Positions 1 through 7,801 of a stretch of 11,021 nucleotides of DNA are shown here, piece after piece. Positions within the stretch are counted from its first letter, which is position 1. The number at the start of each line of letters is the position of its first letter. A program made the position numbers and the translations under genes. The notes below the pieces were generated by a model, which was not told the origin of the DNA, ran no database searches, and saw only the letters and a list, made by a program, of their open reading frames with translations. Source of the DNA: an uncultured Oscillibacter sp. (GTDB lineage: Bacteria; Bacillota; Clostridia; Oscillospirales; Oscillospiraceae); NCBI GenBank assembly GCA_946530565.1, contig CAMNAE010000028.1, forward strand, positions 1-11,021, given 5' to 3'.

Positions 1-1138
1 TGTTGAAGTCCATGCTTGAAAGCGGCGCGAAGGCGCCGAGCGTGTAGCAGCCGATATCGCCGGCGACATAGAGCCCGAGCTTGTGGAGCACATAGAAGAC
101 CGCGCGGTGCGGGCAGCCGGCGCACATGACCGGCGGGCGGACCGGGATCGGCTCGGCGGGGGCGGACGCCGCGGGCGCTTCAACGCCGAGCACGGCCCTG
201 GCGACCATCTGCGCGGAGTACTCGCCGCAAAGCGTAAAGACGTCCTTACCGATCACGTCCAGCCCGAGCTGCCGGCAGTGGTTTTCGATGAACGGGTCGA
301 GCTCCTCGACGACATAGGTCTTTTCGTGCTTTGCGCAGAAGTCGCGCAGCATTTGATCGGGCAGCGGGTACACGGCGCCGAGCTTCAGGTAATCGGCCTG
401 ATCGCCGAGCGCCTCTTTGGCATAGAGATAGCTGATGCCGCTCGCGATCACGCCGATCGCGGCGCCGTTTTCTTCCACGCGGTTGATCTCCGCCGTCTCG
501 GCCCAGAGCGCGAGCTTCTTCTGCCGCTCCTCGACGAACACATGCATGCGCCGGGAGTTCGCCGGCAGCGCCACGCGGCTCGCGTCCTTGATGTACGGCG
601 CGGGCTTGTAAGCTTCAGGCTCCCCGAGCTCCACGAGCGACTGCGAGTGCGAAACGCGGGTCGAAAGGCGCACGAAGACCGGCGTGTGGAAGTCCTCGCT
701 CATATGAAACGCCAGGTAAGTGAAGTCCTTGCACTCCTGGGAGTCCGAGGGCTCGAGCATGAGCATCTTGGCCGCCTCGGCATAGTGCCGGGAGTCCTGC
801 TCGTTCTGCGAGGAGTGCATGCCCGGGTCGTCGGCCACGCAGAAGACGAGGCCGCCCGGAGGCGCGAGATAGCTCGCGGTGAAGACCGGGTCCGCCATCA
901 CGTTGAGACCCACGTGCTTCATGCAGCTCATCGCGCGGCCGTTGGCGAGCGCCGCGCCGACGGCGACCTCGGCCGCGACTTTTTCATTCGGGGACCACTC
1001 GACGTTGATGTCGGGATAGGCGACGACGGATTCGGTGATCTCGGTGCTCGGCGTGCCCGGGTAAGAGGCCACCACGTTCACGCCCGCCTCAAAGGCGCCG
1101 CGCGCGACGGCCGCGTTGCCGATCAGTAACTCTTTCAT
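1..1138 (-). CDS. iorA: Indolepyruvate ferredoxin oxidoreductase, alpha subunit (3' part cut by window edge)
   Basis: This enzyme converts aryl-pyruvates, CoA and oxidised ferredoxin to aryl-acetyl-CoA, CO2 and reduced ferredoxin in the cytoplasm, with thiamine diphosphate and Fe-S clusters; it can also run in reverse. I read the frame by hand: 379 codons with no stop, starting MKELLIGNAAVARGAFEAG. It shows SYPGTPSTE near residue 25, SPNEKVAAE near 49, DPGMHSSQNEQDSRHY near 104, then MCAGCPHRAVFY and GDIGCYTLGAF (thiamine diphosphate and Mg2+ region) just before the edge. Family members are about 580-620 residues, so roughly 60% is visible; the C-terminal ferredoxin-like 4Fe-4S domain lies outside. 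The ATG at 1138 follows a TGAGG ribosome site (1146-1150) that overlaps the ligase stop codon, only 9 nt upstream, so the two are co-transcribed and probably translationally coupled. iorB is expected just off the left edge. Family assignment is firm; the exact aryl substrate is not. Confidence 0.93.
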   Translation of the reverse strand, partial: MKELLIGNAAVARGAFEAGVNVVASYPGTPSTEITESVVAYPDINVEWSPNEKVAAEVAVGAALANGRAMSCMKHVGLNVMADPVFTASYLAPPGGLVFCVADDPGMHSSQNEQDSRHYAEAAKMLMLEPSDSQECKDFTYLAFHMSEDFHTPVFVRLSTRVSHSQSLVELGEPEAYKPAPYIKDASRVALPANSRRMHVFVEERQKKLALWAETAEINRVEENGAAIGVIASGISYLYAKEALGDQADYLKLGAVYPLPDQMLRDFCAKHEKTYVVEELDPFIENHCRQLGLDVIGKDVFTLCGEYSAQMVARAVLGVEAPAASAPAEPIPVRPPVMCAGCPHRAVFYVLHKLGLYVAGDIGCYTLGAFAPLSSMDFN

Positions 1139-1147
1139 GGTTTTTCC

Positions 1148-2794
1148 TCAGTCCTCCACAAAGATCTCATTCTGCTGCGCCACGAGGAACGCGCTGTTGT
1201 ACATGCGGCGGAGCAGCGGCTTTTCGATTTTTCCGGTCGGGTTCCGCGGCACCTTCGCGAAGATGACCTTGCGCGGCCGCTTGTAGCGCGGCAGGTTCAT
1301 GCAGTACTCGTTGACCTCGGCCTCGGTCAGGCTCGCGCCCTCCTTGACCTCGATGATCGCGGCCGCGATCTCGCCGAGGCGCTTGTCCGGCAGACCGATG
1401 ACCGCGACGTCCTTGATCGCGTCGTTCGCGCGCAGGAAGTCCTCGATCTGCACGGGATAGAGGTTCTCGCCGCCGGAGATGATCACGTCCTTCTTGCGGT
1501 CGACGAGGTAGATGAAGCCGTCGTCGTCGCGCTCGGCCATGTCGCCGGTGTAGAGCCAGCCGTCGGCGTCGAGCACCTCGTCGGTCGCCTTCGGGTCGTT
1601 GTAGTAGCACTTCATGACGCCGTCGCCGCGGACCGCAAGCTCGCCGACGCCGGAGTCGATCGTCTCGCGCCGGTCGTTGACGATCTTCGCCTCCCAGCCG
1701 TAGCCGGGCACGCCGATCGCGCCGACCTTGCGGATGTTCTCGACGCCCAGGTGTACGCAGCCCGGGCCGATCGATTCGCTCAGGCCGTAGTTCGTGTCAT
1801 AGTCGTGGTGCGGGAAGATGCCCTTCCAGCGCTTGATGAGCGTGGGCGGCACCGGCTGCGCGCCGATGTGCATGAGCCGCCACTGCGAAAGCTCGTAGTC
1901 GGTGAGCCGCACGCGGCCGGAGTCGATCGCGTCCAGAATGTCCTGCGCCCAGGGCACGAGCAGCCAAACGATCGTGCAGCGCTCCTCGCTGACCGTGCGC
2001 AGGATCCAGTCCGGGCTCACGCCGCGGAGGATGACCGCCTTGCCGCCCACGAGCAGCGAGCCGAACCAGTGCATCTTCGCGCCCGTGTGGTAGAGCGGCG
2101 GGATGCACAAAAACACGTCGTCCTTCGTCTGGCCGTGGTGGTTCTGCTCGACCCGGCAGGCGTGGACGAGGCTCCGGTGCGCGTGCAAGATCGCCTTGGG
2201 GAAGCCCGTCGTGCCGGAGGAGAAGTAGATCGCGCCGTCATCGTCGTCGGTGATGTAGATGCTCGGCGCCTGCGAGGAGCAGTAGGTGATCAGCTTTTCA
2301 TAGGGGTCGGCGAAGGACGGGCAGTCCTCGCCCACATAGAAGCAGTTCTTCACGCGCGGGGTCTGGGTGAGCGCCTGCTCCACGCGGCCGATGAACTCCG
2401 GCCCGAAGATGAGCGCGTCGACGTCGGCAAGAGACAGGCAGTGGACGATCTCGGCCGTGTCGTAGCGGAAGTTCAGCGGCACGACGACGGCGCCGGTCTT
2501 TAAGATGCCGAAATAGATCGGCAGCCACTCGATGCAGTTCATCAACAAAATGGCGACCTTGTCGCCCTTTTTGATGCCGCGGGTCAGAAGCAGATTCGCC
2601 GTGCGGTTCGCGCGGATGTCGAACTCGCCCCAGGTGATCTGCTTGCGGAAGGCGCCGCTGCGGTCGGACTCGATCAGGGAGTACTCCTTCCAGATCGTGC
2701 GCGTTCCGCCCTTGACCTCGGGATTGATCTCCACAAGCGCCACGTCGTTTTTAAAATACGTGGCGTTGCGGACGAGAAATTCGGTGATCGGCAT
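1148..2794 (-). CDS. AMP-forming acyl-CoA synthetase (fatty/aryl acid-CoA ligase, COG0318 type)
   Basis: This 548-residue enzyme of the class I adenylate-forming superfamily activates a carboxylic acid with ATP to acyl-AMP and then acyl-CoA. All core motifs are intact: phosphate loop FSSGTTGFPKA (191-201), NYGLSES (335-341), YTGD (415-418), the hinge DRKKDVIISGGENLYP (432-447), and PTGKIEK with catalytic Lys522. It is full length. It resembles FadD/CaiC-like ligases rather than the shorter PaaK phenylacetate-CoA ligases. The ATG at 2794 is chosen because AAGGGG at 2805-2810 lies 10 nt upstream; the in-frame ATG at 2803 is only 1 nt from it, and a GTG at 2896 has no ribosome site. The next gene is iorA, which suggests an aryl-acetic acid such as phenylacetate or indoleacetate as substrate; this is inference from context. 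A medium- or long-chain fatty acid remains possible. Confidence 0.93.
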   Translation of the reverse strand: MPITEFLVRNATYFKNDVALVEINPEVKGGTRTIWKEYSLIESDRSGAFRKQITWGEFDIRANRTANLLLTRGIKKGDKVAILLMNCIEWLPIYFGILKTGAVVVPLNFRYDTAEIVHCLSLADVDALIFGPEFIGRVEQALTQTPRVKNCFYVGEDCPSFADPYEKLITYCSSQAPSIYITDDDDGAIYFSSGTTGFPKAILHAHRSLVHACRVEQNHHGQTKDDVFLCIPPLYHTGAKMHWFGSLLVGGKAVILRGVSPDWILRTVSEERCTIVWLLVPWAQDILDAIDSGRVRLTDYELSQWRLMHIGAQPVPPTLIKRWKGIFPHHDYDTNYGLSESIGPGCVHLGVENIRKVGAIGVPGYGWEAKIVNDRRETIDSGVGELAVRGDGVMKCYYNDPKATDEVLDADGWLYTGDMAERDDDGFIYLVDRKKDVIISGGENLYPVQIEDFLRANDAIKDVAVIGLPDKRLGEIAAAIIEVKEGASLTEAEVNEYCMNLPRYKRPRKVIFAKVPRNPTGKIEKPLLRRMYNSAFLVAQQNEIFVED

Positions 2795-2835
2795 GTGGTC
2801 CATTCCCCTTTTCTTGCTTTTACGCTCTTCAGATC

Positions 2836-2874
2836 CCGCGGGGCGCGGCAGGAAAGGGCCCCGTTTTCCCGCGG
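2836..2874 (-). other. Possible hairpin in the 5' leader of the acyl-CoA ligase
   Basis: CCGCGGG (2836-2842) and CCCGCGG (2868-2874) form a 7-bp inverted repeat inside the roughly 120-nt untranslated leader that follows the promoter at 2924-2952. No T-run follows, so it is not a clear attenuator, and I recognise no riboswitch fold. It may be a chance feature of GC-rich DNA. Confidence 0.3.
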
Positions 2875-2923
2875 AATGTTTTGAAAGTTTTTGCACTTTA
2901 AACCATTAGATTGCGTAAAGCTT

Positions 2924-2952
2924 ATTATGGCACTTGCCGCCCCGTTTGTCAA
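2924..2952 (-). promoter_or_regulatory. Sigma-A promoter of the ligase-iorA operon
   Basis: On the minus strand a perfect TTGACA -35 box (2952-2947) is followed by 17 nt and a CATAAT -10 box (2929-2924). Transcription should start near 2917, giving a leader of about 120 nt before the ATG at 2794. This is close to consensus, so expression is probably high unless repressed. Confidence 0.85.
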
Positions 2953-3015
2953 TCCCAAAAGGCACAGAAAGAGAACGGATTCCCACGTCGGGCAGCGGTG
3001 CAGAAAATGCGCTTT

Positions 3016-3029
3016 CGGCGCCCGGCGCC
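3016..3029. repeat. Inverted/tandem repeat abutting the -35 box, candidate operator
   Basis: Two head-to-tail copies of CGGCGCC (3016-3022 and 3023-3029) also read as the inverted repeat GGCGCC-C-GGCGCC. It ends directly against the -35 box at 3031, a typical place for an operator or activator site. No regulator gene is adjacent, and GC-rich DNA makes such repeats by chance, so the role is speculative. Confidence 0.3.
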
Positions 3030-3030
3030 C

Positions 3031-3059
3031 TTGCAAAGCAGTTACAAAACTGTTATACT
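3031..3059 (+). promoter_or_regulatory. Extended -10 sigma-A promoter of the GldA-like dehydrogenase
   Basis: TTGCAA (3031-3036), a 17-nt spacer, and TATACT (3054-3059) preceded by TG at 3051-3052, an extended -10. The predicted start is near 3066, leaving a leader of about 45 nt that contains the AGGAGG site. Confidence 0.85.
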
Positions 3060-3111
3060 ATCTGCACAAGCCCCCGTTGGGAAAGACAAACGTTTTTAGG
3101 AGGTAATTCCA

Positions 3112-4245
3112 ATGCCTGCAGGAAAAGCCAAGGAAGTACGCTGCTTCCAGTCCCCGTCCCGCTATATGCAGGGCCCGGGCCTTATCAACCGTCTGCCCCG
3201 CTTCGCCTCGAACTTCGGCCCCGCGGCGCTGCTGATCATCGACCCCTTCTTCTATGATGATTTCTCCGTCCGCGTGCCCAAGCTCTTCGAAGAGGCCGGC
3301 ATGCGCGCCTACTGCGTGAAGTTCCAGGGCTTCTCCGGCGAGGAAGAGCTCAAGGAGCTCATCGCCTTCACCGAGAAATTGCCCGAGATCCCCGATACCT
3401 TCATCGGCATGGGCGGCGGCCAGACCGTCGACATCAACAAGGCCGTGGGCGCCCACTTCCGCAAGAACTGGATCAGCTTCCCCACCGCGCTCACGACCGA
3501 CGCGCCGACCTTCACCCACACGATCATCAACCACCGCGGCGGCCAGAACGAGCTCATGTTCCACTACAAGAACCCGGACTTCGTCGTGGTCGACACCGAG
3601 GTCACGGTCACCTCGCCCGCGTGGATGCTGGCCTCCGGCATCGGCGACGCGATGGCCACGTTCTTCGAGGCTGAGGCGAGCGTGAAGAACAACAACGTCT
3701 GCAACGCCGGCTACGACGTGCGCACCGGCGAGGACGACTACAAGCCCACGATGCTCGGCTTCGCGGCCGCGAAGCTCTGCTACGAGATCCTGATCCGCGA
3801 CGGCGTGGCCGCCATGCGCGCGGCGAAGGAGCATCTGCGCACCCCGGCCTATGAAAACGTCGTCGAGGCGGCGACGCTGCTCTCCGGCGTCGGCTGCGAG
3901 AACACCGGCGTCTCCATCTCCCACGGCCTGCAGGCGGGCTTCGGTGTGCTGCCCAAGCACTTCCAGCACGGCACGGGCGTCGGCTACTGCCTGCTCGTGC
4001 AGCTGATCGTCCAGAACGACGAGCGCTTTGAAAAGCTCTTCGAGTTCAACAAGGCCGTCGGCCTCCCGGTCTGCACGGCCGATCTCGAGATCCCGGCGGG
4101 CGAGCGCGATCAGTACATCGAAAAGCTCGTCGACGGCGTCTACGGCAAGCGCTGGCAGGTCACCAACCAGCCCTTCTTCTATGAGAAGAGCACGCTCATC
4201 GACGCGATCAAGTACCTCGACGCCTACGCCGCCGAGCACAAGTAA
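3112..4245 (+). CDS. Iron-containing alcohol dehydrogenase, glycerol dehydrogenase-like
   Basis: A 377-residue cytoplasmic NAD(P)-dependent dehydrogenase of the GldA branch of the metal-dependent alcohol dehydrogenases (families run about 360-380 residues). The N-terminal nucleotide-binding half has GMGGGQTVDINKAVG (99-113) and the family motif TTDAPT (128-133). The C-terminal half supplies the metal ligands: Asp179 in GIGDAMATFFEA, His271 in SISHGLQAG and His286 in QHGTGVGY, matching the Asp/His/His triad known for GldA. The start is fixed by AGGAGG at 3098-3103 with 8-nt spacing. It is transcribed alone, from its own promoter to its own terminator, and divergently from the ligase-iorA operon. 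Oxidation of glycerol or reduction of dihydroxyacetone is the default guess. Another hydroxyl substrate, perhaps from aryl-acid metabolism next door, is equally possible; there is no dhaK or glycerol gene in the window. Confidence 0.88.
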   Translation: MPAGKAKEVRCFQSPSRYMQGPGLINRLPRFASNFGPAALLIIDPFFYDDFSVRVPKLFEEAGMRAYCVKFQGFSGEEELKELIAFTEKLPEIPDTFIGMGGGQTVDINKAVGAHFRKNWISFPTALTTDAPTFTHTIINHRGGQNELMFHYKNPDFVVVDTEVTVTSPAWMLASGIGDAMATFFEAEASVKNNNVCNAGYDVRTGEDDYKPTMLGFAAAKLCYEILIRDGVAAMRAAKEHLRTPAYENVVEAATLLSGVGCENTGVSISHGLQAGFGVLPKHFQHGTGVGYCLLVQLIVQNDERFEKLFEFNKAVGLPVCTADLEIPAGERDQYIEKLVDGVYGKRWQVTNQPFFYEKSTLIDAIKYLDAYAAEHK

Positions 4246-4265
4246 AGCCGCAAGCCCCTTTCACC

Positions 4266-4298
4266 CCGGCCGCGCCTGCCCGCGCGGCCGGCTTTTTT
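4266..4298 (+). terminator. Intrinsic terminator of the GldA-like gene
   Basis: A perfect 10-bp stem, CCGGCCGCGC (4266-4275) with GCGCGGCCGG (4282-4291), closes a 6-nt loop and is followed by six T residues (4293-4298). It separates this gene from the trk operon promoter only about 40 nt downstream. Confidence 0.95.
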
Positions 4299-4339
4299 GC
4301 GCGCATCATGATCTTTGCGCATTTTAACGGCGCCTCTGA

Positions 4340-4368
4340 TTGCCAAGGCGCGATCGGTGTGCTATAAT
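4340..4368 (+). promoter_or_regulatory. Extended -10 sigma-A promoter of trkA-trkH-niaR
   Basis: TTGCCA (4340-4345), 17-nt spacer, consensus TATAAT (4363-4368) preceded by TG at 4360-4361. The start should be near 4375, so the leader is only about 33 nt. That leaves no room for a c-di-AMP (ydaO) riboswitch, which controls potassium genes in many Firmicutes. Confidence 0.9.
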
Positions 4369-4407
4369 AGACTGAATTTTTATTTGCATGCAGGAGGCGA
4401 TCGGACT

Positions 4408-5799
4408 ATGGCGATCGGTGGAAAGAAAAAGAGCGGACTTCGCATCATCATCGTAGGGCTCGGCAAGGTGGGCGCAACGCTTGCCGAGCAGCTGAGTCTG
4501 GAGGATCACGACGTCACGGTCATCGACCGCAACGCGCCCAAGGTGCAGGCGGTCGCCGACCGCTTCGACGTGATGGGCATGGTCGGCAACGGCGCGAGCT
4601 ATTCGATGCTCGTCGACGCCGGCATCGACAAAACCGATCTTCTGATCGCGGTGACCGAGAGCGACGAGCTGAACCTTCTGTGCTGCACGCTTGCCAAGCA
4701 GGTGGCCGGCTGCAGCGCGATCGCGCGCGTGCGCACGCCGGACTACTCCCGCGAGGCGGACTACCTCTCCGAGCGGCTGGGCCTTGCGATGATCCTGAAT
4801 CCGGACCAGCTCTCCGCGCACGAGATTGCGCGCATCCTCTATCTCCCCTCTGCGCTCGAGATCAACGCCTTTGCCCATCACCAGGCCGAAAGCGTGCGCT
4901 TCCGCGTGCCCGAGGGGAATCTGCTCGACGGCATGGAGATCTCCCGGCTCGGCCGCGAGATCGAGCACAACATCTTAGTGTGCGGCGTGGAGCGCGGCGA
5001 CGATGTGACGATCCCGAACGGCGGCTTTCGGATCCAGAAGGGCGACATCGTCTCGATCGTCGGCTCCCGCACCGAGAGCATGCGCTTCCTGCGAAACATC
5101 GGCCTTGAGACGCAGCAGGTGGCCAACACCCTGATCATCGGCGGCGGACGCTCGGCCTACTACCTCGCGAGCCGGCTTCTGACCCACAAGGTGGCCGTCA
5201 CGATCGTGGAGCGCAGCCGCGCGCGCTGCGAGGAGCTCAGCGATCTTCTGCCTGATGCGGTCATCATCAACGGCGACGGCACCGACGCCGAGCTTTTAAA
5301 AGAGGTCGGCATCGAGCGCGCCGAGTCCTTCGTGCCGCTGACCGGCATCGACGAGGAGAACGTCCTCCTGACGCTCCACGCGCGCAAGGTCTCAAAGGCG
5401 AAGCTCGTCACGAAGATCAACCGCATGGCCTTCCGCGACGTGATCGACGGGCTCGACCTCGGCTCCGTCGTCTACCCGCGCTATCTCACAAGTGAGGCGA
5501 TCATCGCCTATGTCCGGGCGCTCGGCAACGCCGCACAGTCGAGCCGCGTCATCTCGATGTTCCACATGTTCTCCAACCGCGCCGAGGCTCTGGAGATGCG
5601 CGTCGAGGAGCCGTCGGAGGTCACGAACGTCCCGCTCAAGGAGCTGCACATCAAGCCCGAGGTCCTGATCGGCTGCATCAACCGCGGCGGCAGGATCATC
5701 ATCCCCGGCGGCGACGACAGCCTGCAGGTCGGCGACACGGTCGTCATCGTGACGCGGCACAAGGGCTTCGACAATCTGCGCGACATGCTTGAGAGGTGA
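4408..5799 (+). CDS. trkA: Trk potassium uptake regulatory subunit TrkA (two RCK domains)
   Basis: This peripheral membrane protein gates the TrkH potassium channel by binding NAD(H) and adenine nucleotides. It is 463 residues, the normal size for a TrkA with duplicated RCK modules. The first Rossmann fold has IIIVGLGKVG with the GxGxxG glycines at 17, 19 and 22 and the acidic strand-end Asp40. A TrkA-C domain follows (about 145-225). The second fold has LIIGGGRSAYYLA (242-254) with Glu268, and a second TrkA-C ends the protein (about 385-460). The second glycine motif is looser (GGGRSA), as is common in the second half of these proteins. The ATG at 4408 is chosen because AGGAGG lies at 4392-4397; it starts a short basic tail before the fold. 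An upstream in-frame start at 4315 would lie before the promoter. trkH follows 5 nt after the stop codon. Confidence 0.96.
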   Translation: MAIGGKKKSGLRIIIVGLGKVGATLAEQLSLEDHDVTVIDRNAPKVQAVADRFDVMGMVGNGASYSMLVDAGIDKTDLLIAVTESDELNLLCCTLAKQVAGCSAIARVRTPDYSREADYLSERLGLAMILNPDQLSAHEIARILYLPSALEINAFAHHQAESVRFRVPEGNLLDGMEISRLGREIEHNILVCGVERGDDVTIPNGGFRIQKGDIVSIVGSRTESMRFLRNIGLETQQVANTLIIGGGRSAYYLASRLLTHKVAVTIVERSRARCEELSDLLPDAVIINGDGTDAELLKEVGIERAESFVPLTGIDEENVLLTLHARKVSKAKLVTKINRMAFRDVIDGLDLGSVVYPRYLTSEAIIAYVRALGNAAQSSRVISMFHMFSNRAEALEMRVEEPSEVTNVPLKELHIKPEVLIGCINRGGRIIIPGGDDSLQVGDTVVIVTRHKGFDNLRDMLER

Positions 5800-5804
5800 C
5801 GGGC

Positions 5805-7301
5805 ATGAATCGACGGATGATCGTCTATCTCCTCGGGCGCGTGCTCTTCATCGAGGGGGCGCTCATGCTGCTGCCCACGCTCTGCGCGCTCATCTATCGG
5901 GAGCGCTGCGGGCTCTGGTTCGTCGCGGTCGGGGCGCTGTGCTGTCTCATCGGGCTCGCAGTGAGCCGCAGGGAGCCGGCGGACCCGGTGTTCTATTTAA
6001 AAGAGGGCTGCATCGTCACGGCGCTGAGCTGGCTTTTGATCTCGATCTTCGGCGCGCTGCCCTTCGTCTTGAGCGGCGCGATCCCCTCGTTCACCGACGC
6101 GCTCTTCGAGACCGTATCCGGCTTCACGACGACCGGCGCGAGCATCCTGCCCGCGGTCGAGCCGCTCCCGCGCTGCATGCTCTTCTGGCGCTCCTTTACG
6201 CACTGGGTCGGCGGCATGGGCGTGCTCGTGTTCCTGCTCGCGATCATGCCGATCCACGGCGGCGGCTCGCACTTCAACCTGATGCGCGCCGAGAGCCCGG
6301 GCCCGAGCGTCGGCAAGCTCGTGCCCAAGGTACTCTCGACCGCGCGGATCCTCTACTACATCTACATCGTGCTCACAGCGATCAACGTCGCGCTGCTCTT
6401 CATCGGCGGCATGCCGCTTTTCGACGCGCTCACGACCGCCTTCGGCACGGCCGGCACCGGCGGCTTCGGCATCAAAAACGACTCGCTCGCCTCCTACGGC
6501 ATCCACCTGCAGTGGATCACGGGCATCTTCATGATGCTCTTCGGCATCAACTTCAACGCCTACTTCCTGGTCCTTTACGACAGCCCGAAAAAGGCCTTTA
6601 AAATGGAAGAGGTCCGCGCGTATCTCGCGGTCATCCTCGTGAGCACGGTCCTGATCACCCTGAACATCCTGCCCCAGGTGTCCGACGTCTTCCCCGCGCT
6701 CACACAGGCCTTTTTCCAGGTCTCCTCGATCATTACGACAACGGGCTTTTCGACCGTCGACTTCAACGCCTGGCCGTCCTTCAGCAAGGCGATCCTGGTC
6801 GTGCTCGTGTTCTGCGGCGCCTGCGCCGGCTCGACCGGCGGCGGCATCAAGGTCTCGCGGCTTCTGCTGCTCGCCAAGGCCTCGCTCAACGAGTTCCGCG
6901 CCTATCTCCACCCGCGCAGCGTCCGCACGATCAAGCTCGACGGCCGCGCGGTCGAGCGCGAGACACTGCACTCGGTCTATGTCTTCTGCGCGGTCTACTT
7001 CTTCGTCTTCTGCGGCTCGACGCTCCTTGTGCTGCTCGAGGGCGTGGATCTTGTGACCGGCTTCACGGCCGTCGCGGCCACGATCAACAACATCGGCCCC
7101 GGCCTGAACGCCGTCGGCCCGGCCGCAAACTACGGCCAGCTCACGATCCTCACCAAGTACGTGCTGATCTTCGATATGCTCGCCGGGCGGCTCGAGCTCT
7201 TCCCGCTCCTGCTGCTGCTCCATCCCTCGCTCCTCAAAGAGCTTCTTCGGCCCGGTGCTTCCGCTTCCGGAAAAGGCGGTGAGAGCTATGCAGGGAGATG
7301 A
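5805..7301 (+). CDS. trkH: Trk potassium uptake channel subunit TrkH
   Basis: The membrane-embedded, ion-conducting subunit of the Trk system, 498 residues with about ten to twelve hydrophobic segments forming four membrane-pore-membrane units. The four selectivity-filter loops are all present: SGFTTTGAS (105-113), FGTAGTGGFG (213-222), ITTTGFS (310-316) and NNIGPG (428-433), each centred on the conserved glycine. The intramembrane loop region GSTGGGIKV (342-350) is also there. The ATG at 5805 sits 6 nt after AGGTG (5794-5798), which lies over the trkA stop codon; a GTG at 5796 is less likely. The gene is translationally coupled to trkA, so subunit and gate are made together. Its last 14 nt overlap the start of niaR. 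Nothing looks damaged. Confidence 0.96.
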   Translation: MNRRMIVYLLGRVLFIEGALMLLPTLCALIYRERCGLWFVAVGALCCLIGLAVSRREPADPVFYLKEGCIVTALSWLLISIFGALPFVLSGAIPSFTDALFETVSGFTTTGASILPAVEPLPRCMLFWRSFTHWVGGMGVLVFLLAIMPIHGGGSHFNLMRAESPGPSVGKLVPKVLSTARILYYIYIVLTAINVALLFIGGMPLFDALTTAFGTAGTGGFGIKNDSLASYGIHLQWITGIFMMLFGINFNAYFLVLYDSPKKAFKMEEVRAYLAVILVSTVLITLNILPQVSDVFPALTQAFFQVSSIITTTGFSTVDFNAWPSFSKAILVVLVFCGACAGSTGGGIKVSRLLLLAKASLNEFRAYLHPRSVRTIKLDGRAVERETLHSVYVFCAVYFFVFCGSTLLVLLEGVDLVTGFTAVAATINNIGPGLNAVGPAANYGQLTILTKYVLIFDMLAGRLELFPLLLLLHPSLLKELLRPGASASGKGGESYAGR

Positions 7302-7794
7302 ACGCCGCAGGGCGATCCTCGCGGAGCTCAGGGGCAGCAAAGCGCCCGTGAGCGCGGCCGCGCTCGCGAAAAAACACGCCGTGAGCCGGCAGATCATCGT
7401 CGGCGACGTCGCGCTTTTGCGCGCCGCCGGGCACGAGATCCTCTCGACCGCGCGGGGCTATGTGCTGCCGGAGGCGGCCGACGGCGGCATCACGCGCCGC
7501 ATCGCCGTGCGCCACAGCGCCGCCGAGACCGAGGCCGAGCTCAACGCGATCGTCGACGAGGGCTGCACCGTGCTCGATGTCTCTGTCGAGCACCCGGTCT
7601 ACGGGCTGCTCACCGGGCTTTTGCACATCAAAAGCCGCTACGACGTGCGAGTCTTTTTAAAAAAGAGCGCCGAGGCGCAGCCGCTCTCGATCCTGACCGA
7701 GGGCATCCACCTCCACACGCTGCTCTGCCCCGACGAGGCGGCCTTCGAACGGGTAAAAGACGCCCTCCGCACCCTCGGCGTCCTGCTGGAGTGA
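7288..7794 (+). CDS. niaR: NiaR niacin-responsive transcriptional repressor (HTH plus 3H domain)
   Basis: A 168-residue regulator that, in this family, binds nicotinic acid and represses NAD biosynthesis and niacin transport genes. The N-terminal winged helix-turn-helix lies at about 18-58 (VSAAALAKKHAVSRQIIVGD). The 3H domain follows, with VRHSAAETEAEL (His76, Glu84), VEHPVYG (His102) and GIHLHTL (His141, His143). The spacing of His76, Glu84, His141 and His143 matches, with a constant offset of 3, the metal ligands I recall for Thermotoga TM1602 (His79, Glu87, His144, His146), so the metal site looks complete. The ATG at 7288 follows AAGGCGGTGA (7273-7282) and overlaps the end of trkH by 14 nt. 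No nad or niaP gene is in the window, so its targets are elsewhere; its place in a potassium operon is unusual. It is the last gene before the terminator. Confidence 0.93.
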   Translation: MQGDERRRAILAELRGSKAPVSAAALAKKHAVSRQIIVGDVALLRAAGHEILSTARGYVLPEAADGGITRRIAVRHSAAETEAELNAIVDEGCTVLDVSVEHPVYGLLTGLLHIKSRYDVRVFLKKSAEAQPLSILTEGIHLHTLLCPDEAAFERVKDALRTLGVLLE

Positions 7795-7801
7795 GTGATC
7801 A

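Noticed and set aside
83..1129. 348-codon open frame on the plus strand
   Set aside because: It lies antisense to iorA, whose minus-strand frame carries all the family motifs; the plus product is Arg/His/Asp-rich with no recognisable domain, typical of a GC-rich shadow frame.
2795..2896. N-terminal extension of the acyl-CoA ligase from a GTG at 2896
   Set aside because: No ribosome site, extension rich in Lys/Arg and unlike the family, and a well-placed AAGGGG serves the ATG at 2794.
3058..4239. 393-codon open frame on the minus strand
   Set aside because: Antisense to the GldA-like dehydrogenase; low-complexity Val/Glu/Arg/Asp-rich product, no motif, no ribosome site.
4315..4407. Upstream start for trkA
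   Set aside because: It precedes the -35 box at 4340, so it would not be in the transcript; AGGAGG at 4392-4397 points to 4408.
4369..4407. c-di-AMP or other riboswitch upstream of trkA
   Set aside because: The leader is only about 33 nt, too short for a known potassium-related riboswitch.
5997..7397. 466-codon open frame on the minus strand
   Set aside because: Antisense to trkH and the start of niaR; highly charged and repetitive in composition, with no domain.
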